A DNA stretch of 64,000 nucleotides from Pseudomonas brassicacearum (GCF_000585995.1 NZ_CP007410.1:4615430-4679429); one strand, 5' to 3'; counted from the stretch's first letter, positions 1 through 9,531 are shown. Program-made: numbers and translations. The notes: generated by a model not told the origin, from the sequence alone.

Positions 1-1086
1 GGCCAGGGACGTTTTACCGACGCCGGGAGGACCGACCAGGCACAGCACCGGGCCACGAATTTTCTTCACGCGCTTTTGCACGGCGAGGTATTCAAGGATG
101 CGTTCCTTGACCTCTTCCAGGCCGTAATGGTCGGCGTCGAGGATGTCTTCGGCACGAGCCAGGTCCAGACGCACCTTGCTCTGGGCTTTCCACGGCACCT
201 GGACCAGCCAGTCGATGTACGAGCGTACAACGGTGGCTTCGGCCGACATCGGTGACATTTGCTTGAGCTTGTTGAGCTCGGCCTGGGCCTTTGCCAGCGC
301 GTCCTTGGGCAGGCCAGCGGCATCGATACGCTTTTTCAGCTCTTCGATTTCGTTGTGGCCTTCGTCGCCATCGCCAAGCTCCTTCTGAATGGCCTTCATC
401 TGCTCATTCAGGTAGTACTCGCGCTGGCTGCGCTCCATTTGCTTCTTGACCCGACCACGAATGCGTTTCTCGACCTGCAACAGATCGATCTCGCCGTCGA
501 GCAATGCCAACACGTGTTCGACACGGGCCGACAGATCAATGATTTCGAGAATCTCCTGCTTCTGCTCGATCTTGAGGGCCATATGGGCCGCCATCGTGTC
601 GACCAGTCGTCCAGGCTCGTCGATGCTGTTAAGCGACGACAGGACCTCTGCAGGCACCTTCTTGCCCAGTTGCACGTATTGTTCGAACTGAGACAACAGG
701 CTGCGGACAAACACCTCTGATTCACGCTCGGGGGCATCCACCTCTTCGATCAGCGACACCTCGGCCCGGCAATGGCCGTCCACTTCACTGAAACGCTCGA
801 CTGCACCCCGCTGCTCGCCTTCGACCAGGACCTTGACGGTACCGTCAGGCAGCTTGAGCAACTGCAGAACCGTTGCAATCGTACCTACGCGATAAAGTGC
901 ATCCTCGCCGGGATCATCGTCAGCAGGATTTCTCTGAGCCAGCAGAAGAATCTGCTTGTCACCCGTCATCGCAGCCTCGAGGGCTTCGATGGACTTCTCG
1001 CGCCCCACGAACAGCGGGATAACCATGTGCGGATACACCACGACATCGCGCAATGGCAAGAGAGGCAATTCGATGGTTGTCTTCAT
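1..1086 (-). CDS. lon: ATP-dependent protease Lon, N-terminal part (cut by window edge)
   Basis: Lon degrades misfolded and regulatory proteins in the cytoplasm. The visible 362 residues hold the N-terminal substrate-binding domain, starting with MKTTIELPLLPLRDVVVYP, the helical linker, and the start of the AAA+ domain. The Walker A motif GPPGVGKTS lies at the window edge (about bases 1-30), so the rest of the ATPase and the Ser-Lys protease domain are outside. The start at 1086 gives the family's usual N-terminus. It follows clpX in the same direction with a terminator and a sigma-32-like promoter between, which suggests independent heat-shock transcription. Confidence 0.97.
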   Translation of the reverse strand, partial: MKTTIELPLLPLRDVVVYPHMVIPLFVGREKSIEALEAAMTGDKQILLLAQRNPADDDPGEDALYRVGTIATVLQLLKLPDGTVKVLVEGEQRGAVERFSEVDGHCRAEVSLIEEVDAPERESEVFVRSLLSQFEQYVQLGKKVPAEVLSSLNSIDEPGRLVDTMAAHMALKIEQKQEILEIIDLSARVEHVLALLDGEIDLLQVEKRIRGRVKKQMERSQREYYLNEQMKAIQKELGDGDEGHNEIEELKKRIDAAGLPKDALAKAQAELNKLKQMSPMSAEATVVRSYIDWLVQVPWKAQSKVRLDLARAEDILDADHYGLEEVKERILEYLAVQKRVKKIRGPVLCLVGPPGVGKTSLA

Positions 1087-1144
1087 GATTTCGCCTCTAC
1101 GGCGGCCACAAGGCCGGAAACAGATGGAAGTAAGCTTGAAACCA

Positions 1145-1175
1145 AGATGGGGGCAGCCTTGAAAAAAAACAAGCG
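1145..1175 (-). promoter_or_regulatory. Candidate sigma-32 heat-shock promoter of lon
   Basis: On the minus strand CTTGTT (1173-1168) is followed after 15 bases by CCCCAT (1152-1147). This matches the heat-shock pattern CTTGAA-N13/15-CCCCAT in 10 of 12 positions. It sits about 60 bases before the lon start and after the clpX terminator. lon is a classical sigma-32 target; the assignment here is by sequence only. Confidence 0.55.
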
Positions 1176-1199
1176 CAAGACACGTCTAAAACGCGCTAA

Positions 1200-1225
1200 A
1201 AGAAAAGGGGCCCGAAGGCCCCTCC
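1200..1225 (-). terminator. Rho-independent terminator after clpX
   Basis: A GC-only stem AGGGGCC/GGCCCCT (1206-1223) with a CGAA loop is followed on the minus strand by a T-rich tract (TTTTCT). It lies about 20 bases past the clpX stop and separates clpX from lon. Confidence 0.85.
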
Positions 1226-1246
1226 TTTGTTCCGGCAGCAGGACGC

Positions 1247-2530
1247 TTAAGCGTCCGGTGCGACCTTGGCAGTCGGCTCATTGTTTTCGTAGATATACAA
1301 TGGCTTGGACTTGCCTTCGATAACGCTTTCGTCGATCACGACTTTACTCACCTCGGACTGCGAGGGGATTTCATACATCGTGTCGAGCAATACGCCTTCC
1401 AGAATCGAGCGCAACCCACGAGCACCGGTTTTACGCTCCAGGGCACGTTTGGCAACCGATTTCAGCGCGTCGGAACGGAACTCCAGGTCGACACCTTCCA
1501 TTTCGAACAGCTTGGCGTACTGCTTGGTCAAGGCGTTCTTCGGCTCGGTCAGAATCTGCATCAACGCCGCTTCATCCAACTCGTCCAGCGTCGCCAGAAC
1601 CGGCAGACGACCCACGAATTCCGGGATCAGACCGAACTTGACCAAATCGTCAGGTTCGACTTCACGCAGGGACTCACCGACCTTCTTACCCTCTTCCTTG
1701 CTCCGAACTTCGGCGTTGAAGCCAATGCCGCCACGGGTGGAACGGTTTTGAATAACCTTTTCCAGACCGGAGAACGCACCACCGCAGATGAACAGGATGT
1801 TACGGGTGTCGACCTGCAGGAATTCCTGCTGTGGATGCTTGCGACCACCCTGGGGTGGAACGGAAGCGACCGTACCTTCGATCAACTTGAGCAAGGCCTG
1901 CTGCACGCCCTCCCCGGAAACATCCCGGGTGATGGACGGGTTGTCGGACTTGCGGGAAATTTTGTCGATTTCGTCGATGTAGACAATGCCCATCTGGGCT
2001 TTTTCCACATCGTAATCGCACTTCTGCAACAACTTCTGAATGATGTTCTCGACATCTTCACCAACATAACCCGCCTCTGTAAGGGTGGTTGCGTCGGCGA
2101 TGGTGAAGGGAACGTTCAGCAAGCGAGCCAAGGTTTCGGCAAGCAGGGTTTTACCCGAGCCTGTCGGGCCGATCAGCAGGATGTTGCTCTTGCCGAGTTC
2201 GACGTCGTCATTCTTCTTGTCGCGCTGGTTCAGGCGCTTGTAGTGGTTGTACACCGCTACGGCCAGTACCTTTTTCGCGCGTTCTTGACCAATCACATAC
2301 TGGTCAAGGATGCCGCTGATTTCTTTAGGCGAAGGCAATTTATGCGCGCTGCTTTCGGCCTGGGCTTCCTGCACCTCCTCGCGGATGATGTCATTGCACA
2401 GGTCGACGCACTCGTCGCAAATGAAGACCGAGGGGCCGGCAATCAATTTGCGTACTTCATGCTGGCTTTTGCCACAGAAGGAGCAATAAAGCAGTTTGCC
2501 GTTGTCCTCGCCGTTGCGGGTGTCAGTCAT
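1247..2530 (-). CDS. clpX: ATP-dependent Clp protease ATP-binding subunit ClpX
   Basis: ClpX is the hexameric AAA+ unfoldase that feeds substrates to ClpP. The 427-residue product starts [12 protein letters not shown]. Cys16, Cys19, Cys38 and Cys41 form the N-terminal zinc-binding domain, Walker A is GPTGSGKT (about 121-128), and Walker B is IVYIDEID (about 182-189). The frame stays open 11 codons further upstream, but the start at 2530 gives the usual ClpX N-terminus and length. It lies about 110 bases after clpP on the same strand, the usual Pseudomonas order, and ends at a strong terminator. Confidence 0.97.
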   Translation of the reverse strand: MTDTRNGEDNGKLLYCSFCGKSQHEVRKLIAGPSVFICDECVDLCNDIIREEVQEAQAESSAHKLPSPKEISGILDQYVIGQERAKKVLAVAVYNHYKRLNQRDKKNDDVELGKSNILLIGPTGSGKTLLAETLARLLNVPFTIADATTLTEAGYVGEDVENIIQKLLQKCDYDVEKAQMGIVYIDEIDKISRKSDNPSITRDVSGEGVQQALLKLIEGTVASVPPQGGRKHPQQEFLQVDTRNILFICGGAFSGLEKVIQNRSTRGGIGFNAEVRSKEEGKKVGESLREVEPDDLVKFGLIPEFVGRLPVLATLDELDEAALMQILTEPKNALTKQYAKLFEMEGVDLEFRSDALKSVAKRALERKTGARGLRSILEGVLLDTMYEIPSQSEVSKVVIDESVIEGKSKPLYIYENNEPTAKVAPDA

Positions 2531-2637
2531 TCGATCGATCCAAATCCGATAGGCTTGCAACACAAGATGAAGGCAATTGCGGGCTTTTTCAAGCCCGCAG
2601 GCGGCCGGTCATCCCAACCACCTGCATTTTGAGCGGC

Positions 2638-3279
2638 TTAGGCAGGCATTTGACGCTTGTTGATCACGGAGTCGATCAGACCGTATTCGGCCGCACGCTC
2701 TGCGCTCATGAAGTTGTCACGCTCGGTGTCACGCTCAATGGTTTCGAGGCTTTGCCCGGTGTGATGGGCCAGCAGCGAGTTCAGGCGCGAGCGAATATGG
2801 AGGATTTCCTTGGCATGAATGTCGATATCCGACGCCTGACCTTGGAAACCGCCCAGTGGCTGGTGAATCATCATGCGCGAGTTCGGCAGGCAGTGACGCT
2901 TGCCCGCTGCACCACCGGCGAGCAGGAACGCGCCCATGCTGCAGGCCTGGCCGATGCAGATGGTGGAAACGTCTGGCTTGATGAACTGCATGGTGTCATA
3001 GATCGACATGCCAGCCGTCACCGAACCGCCGGGTGAGTTGATGTAGAGATGGATATCCTTGTCCGGGTTTTCCGCTTCAAGGAACAGCAATTGCGCCGCG
3101 ACCAGGTTGGCCATGTAGTCTTCAACGGGGCCGATCAGGAAAATGACGCGCTCCTTGAGCAGACGCGAGTAGATGTCATAGGCACGTTCGCCACGGGCGG
3201 ACTGCTCGATAACCATCGGGACCAGGCCGCCTGCGGCCTGGATGTCAGAGCTCTGCTGATAAAAAGAATTGCGGGACAT
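2638..3279 (-). CDS. clpP: ATP-dependent Clp protease proteolytic subunit ClpP
   Basis: ClpP is the barrel-shaped serine peptidase that degrades proteins delivered by ClpX or ClpA. The 213-residue protein has the full catalytic triad: Ser114 in GQACSMGAF, His139 in MMIHQPLGG, and Asp188 in RDTERDNF. It has the standard family length, including a short propeptide before the mature N-terminus. It lies between tig and clpX on the same strand, so folding (Tig) and degradation (ClpXP, Lon) genes are grouped. Confidence 0.98.
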   Translation of the reverse strand: MSRNSFYQQSSDIQAAGGLVPMVIEQSARGERAYDIYSRLLKERVIFLIGPVEDYMANLVAAQLLFLEAENPDKDIHLYINSPGGSVTAGMSIYDTMQFIKPDVSTICIGQACSMGAFLLAGGAAGKRHCLPNSRMMIHQPLGGFQGQASDIDIHAKEILHIRSRLNSLLAHHTGQSLETIERDTERDNFMSAERAAEYGLIDSVINKRQMPA

Positions 3280-3319
3280 GTCTCGCAGTCACTCCCAAAT
3301 AGTTATGTCTTGAATACGC

Positions 3320-3345
3320 ATAAGCCAGCGCGAAGGCTGGCTTAT
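3320..3345 (-). other. Stem-loop between tig and clpP
   Basis: A perfect 10-bp stem ATAAGCCAGC/GCTGGCTTAT with a 6-base loop lies in the 93-base gap between tig and clpP. No T-run follows on the minus strand, so it is more likely an attenuator or RNA-processing hairpin than a full terminator. It may let clpP be expressed at a different level from tig. Confidence 0.6.
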
Positions 3346-3372
3346 GGGTGTGTATTTCTTACCGCAAAACAA

Positions 3373-4683
3373 TCAATCGGCTTGTGGAGCTTCCACCGGC
3401 TTGACCGCTTCTTCGTAAGAGACCGCTTTATCGGTCACGCTAGCTTTCTGCAGAACAGTATCCACAACTTGTTCTTCCAGCACAACCGAACGGACTTCGT
3501 TCAGCTGCTGGTCGTTCTTGTAGTACCAGGACACGACTTGCTCAGGCTCTTGGTAAGCCGAGGCCATTTCCTGGATCAGCTCGCGAACGCGGGTTTCGTC
3601 AGGCTTGAGTTCGAACTGCTTGACCACTTCGGCCACGATCAGGCCCAGCACGACGCGGCGCTTGGCTTGCTCTTCGAACAGCTCGGCAGGCAGTTGGTCC
3701 GGCTTGATGTTGCCGCCGAACTGTTGAACAGCTTGCACACGCAGACGATTCACTTCGTTGTCGAGCAGTGCTTTTGGCACGTCGATCGGGTTGGAGGCCA
3801 GCAGACCGTCCATGACCTGATTCTTGACCTTGGACTTGATGGCCTGACGCAGCTCACGCTCCATGTTCTTGCGAACTTCGGTGCGGAAACCTTCCAGACC
3901 CGTTTCCTTGATACCGAACTGAGCGAAGAACTCTTCGTTCAGCTCAGGCAGCTTCGGCTCGGAAACGCTGTTGACGGTCACGGTGAACTCGGCGGCTTTG
4001 CCGGCCAGGTCCAGGTTCTGGTAGTCCTCAGGGAAGGTCAGGCTCAGCACGCGCTCTTCACCGGCTTTCGCGCCAACCAGGCCATCTTCGAAACCTGGGA
4101 TCATGCGACCAGAGCCCAGCACCAGCTGAGTAGCCTTGGCGGAACCGCCAGCGAACACTTCACCGTCGACCTTGCCGACGAAATCGATGTTCAGTTGATC
4201 TTCGTTCTGGGCAGCGCGATCGGCCACTTCGAAACGGGTGTTCTGCTTGCGCAGGATGTCCAGCATCTTGTCCAGGTCAGCATCCGACACGTCAGCGCTC
4301 AGGCGCTCGACGGCGATGGACTCGAAACCGGCAACAGTGAATTCAGGGAACACTTCGAACGTGGCGATGAATTCCAGGTCCTTGCCCTTTTCCAGCACTT
4401 TAGGCTCGACGGATGGAGCGCCAGCCGGGTTCAGCTTCTGCTCGACAACCGCTTCGTAGAACGAAGACTGGATGACATCGCCCACGGCCTCCTGACGCGC
4501 GTCAGCTTCGTAACGCTGACGGATCACGCTCATTGGCACTTTGCCTGGGCGGAAACCTGGGATTTTGGCCTTTTGGGCAGTCTGCTGCAGACGCTTGTTG
4601 ACCTGAGTCTCGATGCGCTCAGCCGGCACGATAATGCTCATGCGGCGCTCAAGAGCAGAAGTATTTTCAACAGAAACTTGCAT
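3373..4683 (-). CDS. tig: Trigger factor, ribosome-associated chaperone and peptidyl-prolyl isomerase
   Basis: Trigger factor binds the ribosome exit tunnel and shields nascent chains. The 436-residue protein starts [15 protein letters not shown]. It contains the ribosome-binding loop GFRPGKVP near residue 45, a central FKBP-type PPIase domain (about 150-240) and the C-terminal chaperone arms, and ends acidic. A longer frame exists, but the start at 4683 has a good Shine-Dalgarno (GAGGA) and the family N-terminus. It is the first gene of the tig-clpP-clpX-lon cluster. Confidence 0.97.
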   Translation of the reverse strand: MQVSVENTSALERRMSIIVPAERIETQVNKRLQQTAQKAKIPGFRPGKVPMSVIRQRYEADARQEAVGDVIQSSFYEAVVEQKLNPAGAPSVEPKVLEKGKDLEFIATFEVFPEFTVAGFESIAVERLSADVSDADLDKMLDILRKQNTRFEVADRAAQNEDQLNIDFVGKVDGEVFAGGSAKATQLVLGSGRMIPGFEDGLVGAKAGEERVLSLTFPEDYQNLDLAGKAAEFTVTVNSVSEPKLPELNEEFFAQFGIKETGLEGFRTEVRKNMERELRQAIKSKVKNQVMDGLLASNPIDVPKALLDNEVNRLRVQAVQQFGGNIKPDQLPAELFEEQAKRRVVLGLIVAEVVKQFELKPDETRVRELIQEMASAYQEPEQVVSWYYKNDQQLNEVRSVVLEEQVVDTVLQKASVTDKAVSYEEAVKPVEAPQAD

Positions 4684-5037
4684 GGATATTCCTCGTTGCA
4701 CAGACGTTGGCCGGGCGTTTCCGACCCCAGAATCAAGGGCATGCATTCTAGTAGGTCAAACTCAAGAAGTCACCCTACTGAAAACGGGCAGGAAACAGGC
4801 GCCGAATTTAGGAGCGAGACAAACGGTCATGTCTCGCCCGGTTTGCAAATACAGTCGATCATCCCAAGGCTCTGCACCAACGCTTCTATATATAGAAGCA
4901 CTGCACCAGCGCCACTGGCGTCCAGCCCCACGAGGGGACCAACGGGCATCGCGCGCATCATCACGAAACACAATCGCGACGAACCGACCACCCCACCCCG
5001 AAACGGAGCTGGCGATGAACACAAAACCACTGAAAAC
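4684..5037. other. tig leader and intergenic region with an 18-bp palindrome
   Basis: This gap of about 350 bases between tig and the tRNA terminator has no credible gene. It should hold the tig promoter (minus strand). The one clear structure is the perfect palindrome GCTTCTATATATAGAAGC at 4882-4899, about 200 bases before the tig start. I cannot assign it to a known regulator. Confidence 0.5.
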
Positions 5038-5074
5038 AAAAACGGCGCAGCCCTCTTCAGGTACTGCGCCGTTT
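5038..5074 (-). terminator. Terminator of the tRNA operon
   Basis: The inverted repeat AACGGCGCAG/CTGCGCCGTT (5041-5050 and 5063-5072) is followed by a T-rich tract on the minus strand. It lies about 25 bases past the CCA end of tRNA-Leu. Confidence 0.85.
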
Positions 5075-5099
5075 TCTGCTATTTAAATAGCCACTTGTA

Positions 5100-5184
5100 T
5101 GGTGCGGACGGAGAGACTCGAACTCTCACACCTTGCGGCGCTGGAACCTAAATCCAGTGTGTCTACCAATTCCACCACATCCGC
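5100..5184 (-). tRNA. tRNA-Leu (anticodon UAG)
   Basis: An 85-base class II tRNA with encoded CCA end. The 5' end is GCGGATGTGG, the anticodon arm is CTGGA-TTTAGGT-TCCAG with anticodon TAG, there is a variable arm as expected for leucine tRNAs, and the T arm contains GAGTTCGAGTCTC. It is the last gene of the Arg-His-Leu tRNA unit. Confidence 0.97.
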
Positions 5185-5242
5185 GTATCAAGCTTTTAAA
5201 GCAAAGGCGCCAGACTGTTAAATCTGGCGCCTTCCTAGAATA

Positions 5243-5318
5243 TGGGGTGGACGATGGGGATCGAACCCACGACAACGGGAGTCACAATCCCGTGCTCTAC
5301 CAACTGAGCTACGCCCAC
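5243..5318 (-). tRNA. tRNA-His (anticodon GUG)
   Basis: A 76-base tRNA with encoded CCA. The 5' end is GTGGGCGTAGCTCAG. The anticodon loop carries GTG between CGGGA and TCCCG stems, and the T loop is GGTTCGATCC. It is the middle gene of the three-tRNA unit. Confidence 0.97.
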
Positions 5319-5358
5319 CATATTGCCTTGTTGCGTTACTTGTGCCAAAGCTGCCTAA

Positions 5359-5435
5359 TGGCGCACCCGGCAGGACTCGAACCTGCGACCATCCGCTTAG
5401 AAGGCGGATGCTCTATCCAGCTGAGCTACGGGCGC
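5359..5435 (-). tRNA. tRNA-Arg (anticodon UCU)
   Basis: A 77-base tRNA with encoded CCA. The 5' end is GCGCCCGTAGCTCAG. The anticodon loop carries TCT between CCGCC/GGCGG-like stem halves, and the T loop is GGTTCGAGTCC. It is the first gene of the tRNA unit, next to the promoter. Confidence 0.97.
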
Positions 5436-5556
5436 CTTTTTAATCTGTATTCTTGGACGATTACAAACTAAGTGCTTTCAGCTTTGCCGAGTTTAAACCA
5501 CCAACTCCGCTCCACCTTCTTAACCAGTGCTAGGCTGTGCCCGACAAGTGCGACGA

Positions 5557-5585
5557 ATCTTATAGACGGCCTTATGGGGCGTCAA
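5557..5585 (-). promoter_or_regulatory. Sigma-70 promoter of the tRNA operon
   Basis: On the minus strand TTGACG (5585-5580) is followed by TAAGAT (5562-5557) with a 17-base spacer; an overlapping TATAAG would give a 15-base spacer. It lies about 120 bases upstream of tRNA-Arg. The rest of the 280-base gap up to folD shows nothing else clear. Confidence 0.6.
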
Positions 5586-5716
5586 CTCTTTTTTAAAAAA
5601 AATTCATTTAATTAAAGGGCTTAGGGGAATTTGCAGACCAAGCGCCTTTGCCCTCACGCCTCGGCATGCGAGAATGCGTTCTCTTTTTTCCCCCTCTCGA
5701 TGGTTAACCACGCGCA

Positions 5717-6571
5717 ATGACTGCACAACTTATCGACGGCAAATCGATCGCCGCCAGCCTGCGCCAGCAGATCGCCCAACGAGTCACCGAGCGCCGCCAG
5801 CAAGGCCTGCGCACGCCCGGCCTTGCGGTGATCCTGGTCGGCAGCGATCCTGCCTCTCAGGTTTATGTCTCGCACAAGCGTAAAGACTGTGAAGAGGTCG
5901 GCTTCCTTTCCCAGGCCTACGACCTGCCTTCCGAAACCACCCAGCAAGCGTTGGCCGATCTGATCGATCGCCTGAACGATGACCCGAACATCGACGGCGT
6001 TCTGCTCCAACTGCCCCTGCCCGAACACCTCGATGCCTCCAAACTGCTGGAGCGTATCCGCCCGGACAAAGACGTCGACGGCTTCCATCCTTATAACGTC
6101 GGCCGACTGGCCCAACGCATCCCGTTACTGCGCCCCTGCACCCCCAAAGGCATCATGACGCTGCTGGAAAGCACCGGCGTGGACCTTTATGGCCTTGATG
6201 CGGTAGTCGTGGGCGCGTCCAACATCGTTGGCCGCCCGATGGCGATGGAGTTGCTGCTGGCCGGCTGCACCGTCACCGTGACCCACCGTTTCACCAAGGA
6301 CCTGGCGGGCCACGTCGGACGCGCCGACCTGGTGGTCGTTGCCGCCGGCAAGCCTGGCCTGGTACAGGGCGAGTGGATCAAGGAAGGCGCCATCGTCATC
6401 GACGTGGGTATCAACCGCCAGGACGACGGCAAGCTGGTGGGTGACGTGGTCTATGAGACCGCCCTGCCCCGTGCCGGCTGGATTACGCCCGTTCCTGGTG
6501 GCGTCGGCCCAATGACCCGCGCCTGCCTGCTGGAAAACACGCTGTACGCGGCGGAGACGCTGCACAGCTGA
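5717..6571 (+). CDS. folD: FolD, methylene-THF dehydrogenase / methenyl-THF cyclohydrolase
   Basis: This bifunctional enzyme interconverts 5,10-methylene-THF and 10-formyl-THF, supplying one-carbon units for purines and formyl-Met. At 284 residues it has the usual length. Tyr50 and catalytic Lys54 sit in [20 protein letters not shown] is the family signature near residue 100, [11 protein letters not shown] is the NADP-binding segment, and [10 protein letters not shown] lies near the C-terminus. It stands alone next to the tRNA unit, as in other pseudomonads. 10-formyl-THF is also the donor for N-formylation of hydroxyornithine in pyoverdine. Confidence 0.98.
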   Translation: MTAQLIDGKSIAASLRQQIAQRVTERRQQGLRTPGLAVILVGSDPASQVYVSHKRKDCEEVGFLSQAYDLPSETTQQALADLIDRLNDDPNIDGVLLQLPLPEHLDASKLLERIRPDKDVDGFHPYNVGRLAQRIPLLRPCTPKGIMTLLESTGVDLYGLDAVVVGASNIVGRPMAMELLLAGCTVTVTHRFTKDLAGHVGRADLVVVAAGKPGLVQGEWIKEGAIVIDVGINRQDDGKLVGDVVYETALPRAGWITPVPGGVGPMTRACLLENTLYAAETLHS

Positions 6572-6591
6572 TAGACGCGCCAACAAAGACC

Positions 6592-6683
6592 CTGTGGGAG
6601 CGAGCTTGCTCGCGATAGCGGTGCACCGGCCAACATCCAAGTTGACTGACACACCGCTATCGCGAGCAAGCTCGCTCCCACAG
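6592..6683. repeat. REPIN, class A (inverted REP pair)
   Basis: Two inverted copies of TGTGGGAGCGAGCTTGCTCG flank a short spacer, giving a long imperfect hairpin. This is the typical mobile REP doublet of fluorescent pseudomonads. It lies just past folD. Confidence 0.92.
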
Positions 6684-6914
6684 GCGTTTTTGTCACCTGA
6701 TCCTCAACCGACAGGCTGATGTTTTTATAGAAATCACCCAAATTACAAATTTTTCAGATTCGATTCGCCAAAATCACGCCTTCATTAAACTTTATTTATT
6801 CACAAGCCCTTGCGGCACAGGCATATAGCGCTGCCGTCGCCCATACTCATAAAATGCGACGTTTTTTAGAAAGCCATCGCCAACGGCACCTTCAACTCCA
6901 TCGGACCTACTCGC
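6684..6914 (+). other. AT-rich promoter region of the PBP7-type gene
   Basis: About 230 bases, clearly lower in GC than the rest of the window, between the REPIN and the D-Ala-D-Ala endopeptidase gene. It contains several AT-rich hexamers. I cannot single out one promoter and see no gene. Confidence 0.4.
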
Positions 6915-7853
6915 GTGAAAATCCGTCTTTCGATCCTTAGCCTGTTCATCGCTTTCACAGGCACCTTTATCACGCAGAATGTCGATGCGCAGGAAACCAT
7001 CGCGACCCCACGAGACACGTCAAAACTGCAAGTCGCCTCGGGCAGTGCGATCCTGTTGGATCTGCAAACGGATAAAGTGGTTTATTCCAGCAACCCGGAC
7101 GTGGTGGTACCGATCGCGTCGGTGACCAAGTTGATGACCGGCTTGATCGTGCTGGATGCCAAACAGAACCTGGATGAATACATTTCCATCACCATCGCCA
7201 ACACGCCAGAAATGAAGGGTGTGTTTTCCCGAGTGAAGCTCAACAGTGAACTGTCGCGCCGGGACGTGCTGCTGATCGCTCTGATGTCCTCGGAAAACCG
7301 CGCCGCCGCCAGCCTCGCCCACCATTACCCGGGCGGTTACGCGGCATTCATCGCGGCCATGAACGCCAAGGCCAAGTCTCTGGGCATGAGCAGCACCCAT
7401 TATGTCGAGCCCACGGGCCTGTCGATCCATAACGTTTCCACCGCGCGGGACCTGACCAAGCTGCTGATCGCCGCCCGCAAGTATCCGCTGCTCAGCGAAC
7501 TGAGTACTACCAAGGAAAAGACCGTCACTTTCCGCAAACCGGTGTATAGCCTGGGCTTCCGTAACACCGACCATTTGGTCCATAAGGCCAATTGGGACAT
7601 TCAGTTGACCAAGACCGGGTTTACCAACCAGGCCGGCCACTGCCTGGTGCTGGTCACGAAAATGGGTAATCGTCCGATGGCGTTGGTGATTCTGGATGCC
7701 TTCGGCAAGTACACCCACTTCGCCGATGCCAGCCGGATTCGTAGCTGGGTCGAAACTGGCAAGAGTGCCAACGTGCCGTCGGTGGCCCTTCAGTACAAGG
7801 CGGCGAAGAATCTCAAGAGCCGTCAGAGTGGTGTTGTGGAGGCTTCTCAGTAG
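6915..7853 (+). CDS. pbpG: D-alanyl-D-alanine endopeptidase (PBP7/PbpG-like)
   Basis: A periplasmic low-molecular-weight penicillin-binding protein that cleaves D-Ala-mDAP cross-links of peptidoglycan. The 312-residue product has a signal peptide (about 1-25, ending near VDAQ). All three active-site motifs are present: SVTK (69-72), SEN (126-128) and KTG (233-235). The short form without a long C-terminal domain fits PBP7 rather than DacA or DacC. It stands alone between two REP elements. Confidence 0.9.
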   Translation: MKIRLSILSLFIAFTGTFITQNVDAQETIATPRDTSKLQVASGSAILLDLQTDKVVYSSNPDVVVPIASVTKLMTGLIVLDAKQNLDEYISITIANTPEMKGVFSRVKLNSELSRRDVLLIALMSSENRAAASLAHHYPGGYAAFIAAMNAKAKSLGMSSTHYVEPTGLSIHNVSTARDLTKLLIAARKYPLLSELSTTKEKTVTFRKPVYSLGFRNTDHLVHKANWDIQLTKTGFTNQAGHCLVLVTKMGNRPMALVILDAFGKYTHFADASRIRSWVETGKSANVPSVALQYKAAKNLKSRQSGVVEASQ

Positions 7854-7914
7854 CCGTGCCTCGCAAAAGCCCCCGACTCGTCGCAATGCTGTTCACTTAA
7901 GAAAAATGATGGAC

Positions 7915-8050
7915 CTGTGGCGAGGGAGCCTGCTCCCGCTCGGCTGCGAAGCAGTCGTAAACCGGCGGATGCGGTGTGTCTGATGCTCCGCATTTGGCAG
8001 GTTTTGGGTCCGCTTCGCGGCCCAGCGGGAGCAAGCTCCCTCGCCACGGG
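7915..8050. repeat. REPIN, class B
   Basis: Inverted copies of GTGGCGAGGGAGCNTGCTCC at both ends, each followed inward by a second short palindrome (GGCTGCGAAGCAG and GCTTCGCGGC types). It belongs to the second REP class of this genome and lies downstream of the endopeptidase gene. Confidence 0.92.
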
Positions 8051-8103
8051 TTTGTCGGTTGCCTTAAGTGAACAGCATTACCGATTCGTCAGGGCCTTTC
8101 AGT

Positions 8104-8307
8104 TCAAGGCTTTAGATCACCAAGCGCGTCATAAGCCTTGGACGGGGACTTCTCCTGCTTTTCCTTATCCCGAGGCGCCTTGGCCGGCCCGACCGGATCC
8201 ACTTGAGGATCCCCCAGATCCGGAGAATCAGGATCGAACCCCAGCTCATCGTCACCCGATGAATGCTCGGAAGAATGCGGCCCCGTAGGTGTTTTCGACT
8301 GCGCCAT
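8104..8307 (-). CDS. Small acidic hypothetical protein (possibly DUF6021)
   Basis: A 67-residue hydrophilic protein rich in Asp, Pro and Ser, with the run GFDPDSPDLGDPQVDP. It has no signal peptide or membrane segment and looks disordered. The start at 8307 has a very good Shine-Dalgarno (GGAGG) 6-7 bases upstream. It resembles small proteins conserved across Pseudomonas (DUF6021 from memory, uncertain). No function can be read from it. Confidence 0.7.
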   Translation of the reverse strand: MAQSKTPTGPHSSEHSSGDDELGFDPDSPDLGDPQVDPVGPAKAPRDKEKQEKSPSKAYDALGDLKP

Positions 8308-8407
8308 ACCTGCCTCCTCGAATCATGGCCCGGAAACGCCGGGCCCTGACGATAAGAGCCTCAGGCATGCCTGGTCGTGCCCGGCAAGTGACGAACGGGA
8401 CCGGCGA

Positions 8408-9085
8408 TCAGTGGGCGGGGTCGAGCGCCTTGGTGGCCCGCGCCGCCTCCTGTTCCTGCCCTGCCCCGGCCAGCTCATCGGCCGCTTTCAGCCAGCGCTG
8501 CGCGTTGACATTGGCCGGAAGCTGCGTCGGACGCTGGAGCAATACCGCCCAGCCGCCTGCGCTTTTGAAGGCCGACTCGAACGAACTGAAGCTCATCAGC
8601 TGTCGCCGATCCATGCCTGATCGCAGCAAGACCGTCTGCTTCTGCCGGTTGTAGCCAGCGAGAATCCCATAGCGCGGCCCGGACCAGAACGCCGTTCCGC
8701 CGGTGTAGCGCAGTAACACGGGGTAGCCCGCCGCAACCTGCTCCAGCAGTGCCGACAGCTCGTCGTCGAGTGGGTACACCACCAACCCATATTCGCGCGC
8801 CAGGGTTTGCATATTCTGCTGCAAACCGGCTTCGCCTCCCGGCAGGTGCAAAGGTTTCTCCAGTAGCCCCGGCGTGATCACTGTGCCTTGCAACGTCAAC
8901 AGGGCGGCCAGGGACTGCGGGGCACCCTGGTACATTTCGCCGCGAAAAAACGGCACGCTGTTGAGTTCCACCCGCTCGGGCAGGCGTTTGATCTGGGGCG
9001 ACACGCTGCCCGCGCAGCCTGCCAGGGCCGCCAGGCAAGCCGTCGCCAATACCAGTGATCGAAAAGAGGAAATTACCGGCAACAT
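8408..9085 (-). CDS. Peptidase C39-like lipoprotein lacking the catalytic residues
   Basis: A 225-residue predicted lipoprotein with lipobox LAGC (Cys24). The body resembles the C39-like cysteine peptidase proteins of Pseudomonas, including a C-terminal helical tail. Where active members have Y-Q-C-G-P-A-A-L-A it reads YQGAPQSLA (52-60), and where they have a His before Y-x-x-x-x-G-Y it has Arg138. Both catalytic residues therefore appear lost. The start at 9085 is chosen for the lipoprotein signal; the open frame runs 41 codons further up. It is probably a binding or scaffold paralogue, not a protease. Confidence 0.75.
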   Translation of the reverse strand: MLPVISSFRSLVLATACLAALAGCAGSVSPQIKRLPERVELNSVPFFRGEMYQGAPQSLAALLTLQGTVITPGLLEKPLHLPGGEAGLQQNMQTLAREYGLVVYPLDDELSALLEQVAAGYPVLLRYTGGTAFWSGPRYGILAGYNRQKQTVLLRSGMDRRQLMSFSSFESAFKSAGGWAVLLQRPTQLPANVNAQRWLKAADELAGAGQEQEAARATKALDPAH

Positions 9086-9309
9086 TATGACTCTCTTGTT
9101 CAGGCACCCGATATTCGGGCCATGCTTAGGCCGTCGATCATAAAGTGCGCACACGCCTGGGTATATAGCCTTAAACAACAGTCGCACCGCCGCAATAGAG
9201 CGAACCACTGCGTCCTTGGCGTTGACGATCGACTACCTGCAACACTGGGTCGACTAGACTGTCTACTGTACTGATTGCGTGCCCTGAACCTGGGCGGAAG
9301 GAGGCACAG

Positions 9310-9471
9310 ATGAGCCTGACAACGACAATTCTGATGCTGATATTCGGTTGGCTAAGCGTAGCCACGGCCATGCTGTGGGGTGTGCTGCGGATCACCCGTC
9401 GCCATCATCACGCGCCACCGCAAGCGGAAAAAACCGCAAAGTCCACCAGGCGCCACGCCGCCGCGCACTGA
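9310..9471 (+). CDS. Small single-pass membrane protein (53 aa)
   Basis: The frame MSLTTTILMLIFGWLSVATA... has one hydrophobic segment (about residues 5-27) followed by a basic, His-rich tail. An excellent Shine-Dalgarno (AAGGAGG) lies 6-7 bases before the ATG, and a terminator follows 20 bases after the stop. Both signals support a real small gene of unknown function. It faces the terC gene convergently. Confidence 0.7.
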   Translation: MSLTTTILMLIFGWLSVATAMLWGVLRITRRHHHAPPQAEKTAKSTRRHAAAH

Positions 9472-9492
9472 CCCTCTCTGTTCAACATTCAT

Positions 9493-9531
9493 AAAAAAGC
9501 CTCCCGGGCCTGGACCCGGGAGGCTTCTTTC
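9493..9531. terminator. Bidirectional terminator between the 53-aa gene and terC
   Basis: The inverted repeat AAGCCTCCCGGG/CCCGGGAGGCTT around 9498-9525 has A-rich and T-rich flanks, so it can serve both convergent genes. Confidence 0.88.

Noticed and set aside
3049..5151. A 700-codon plus-strand open frame
   Set aside because: It lies opposite clpP and tig and runs through the tRNA operon; its composition reflects the GC-rich opposite strand and it has no family features.
6592..6683. The inverted repeats as CRISPR or transposon ends
   Set aside because: Spacers are not regular and there are no cas or transposase genes; sequence and placement match REPINs.
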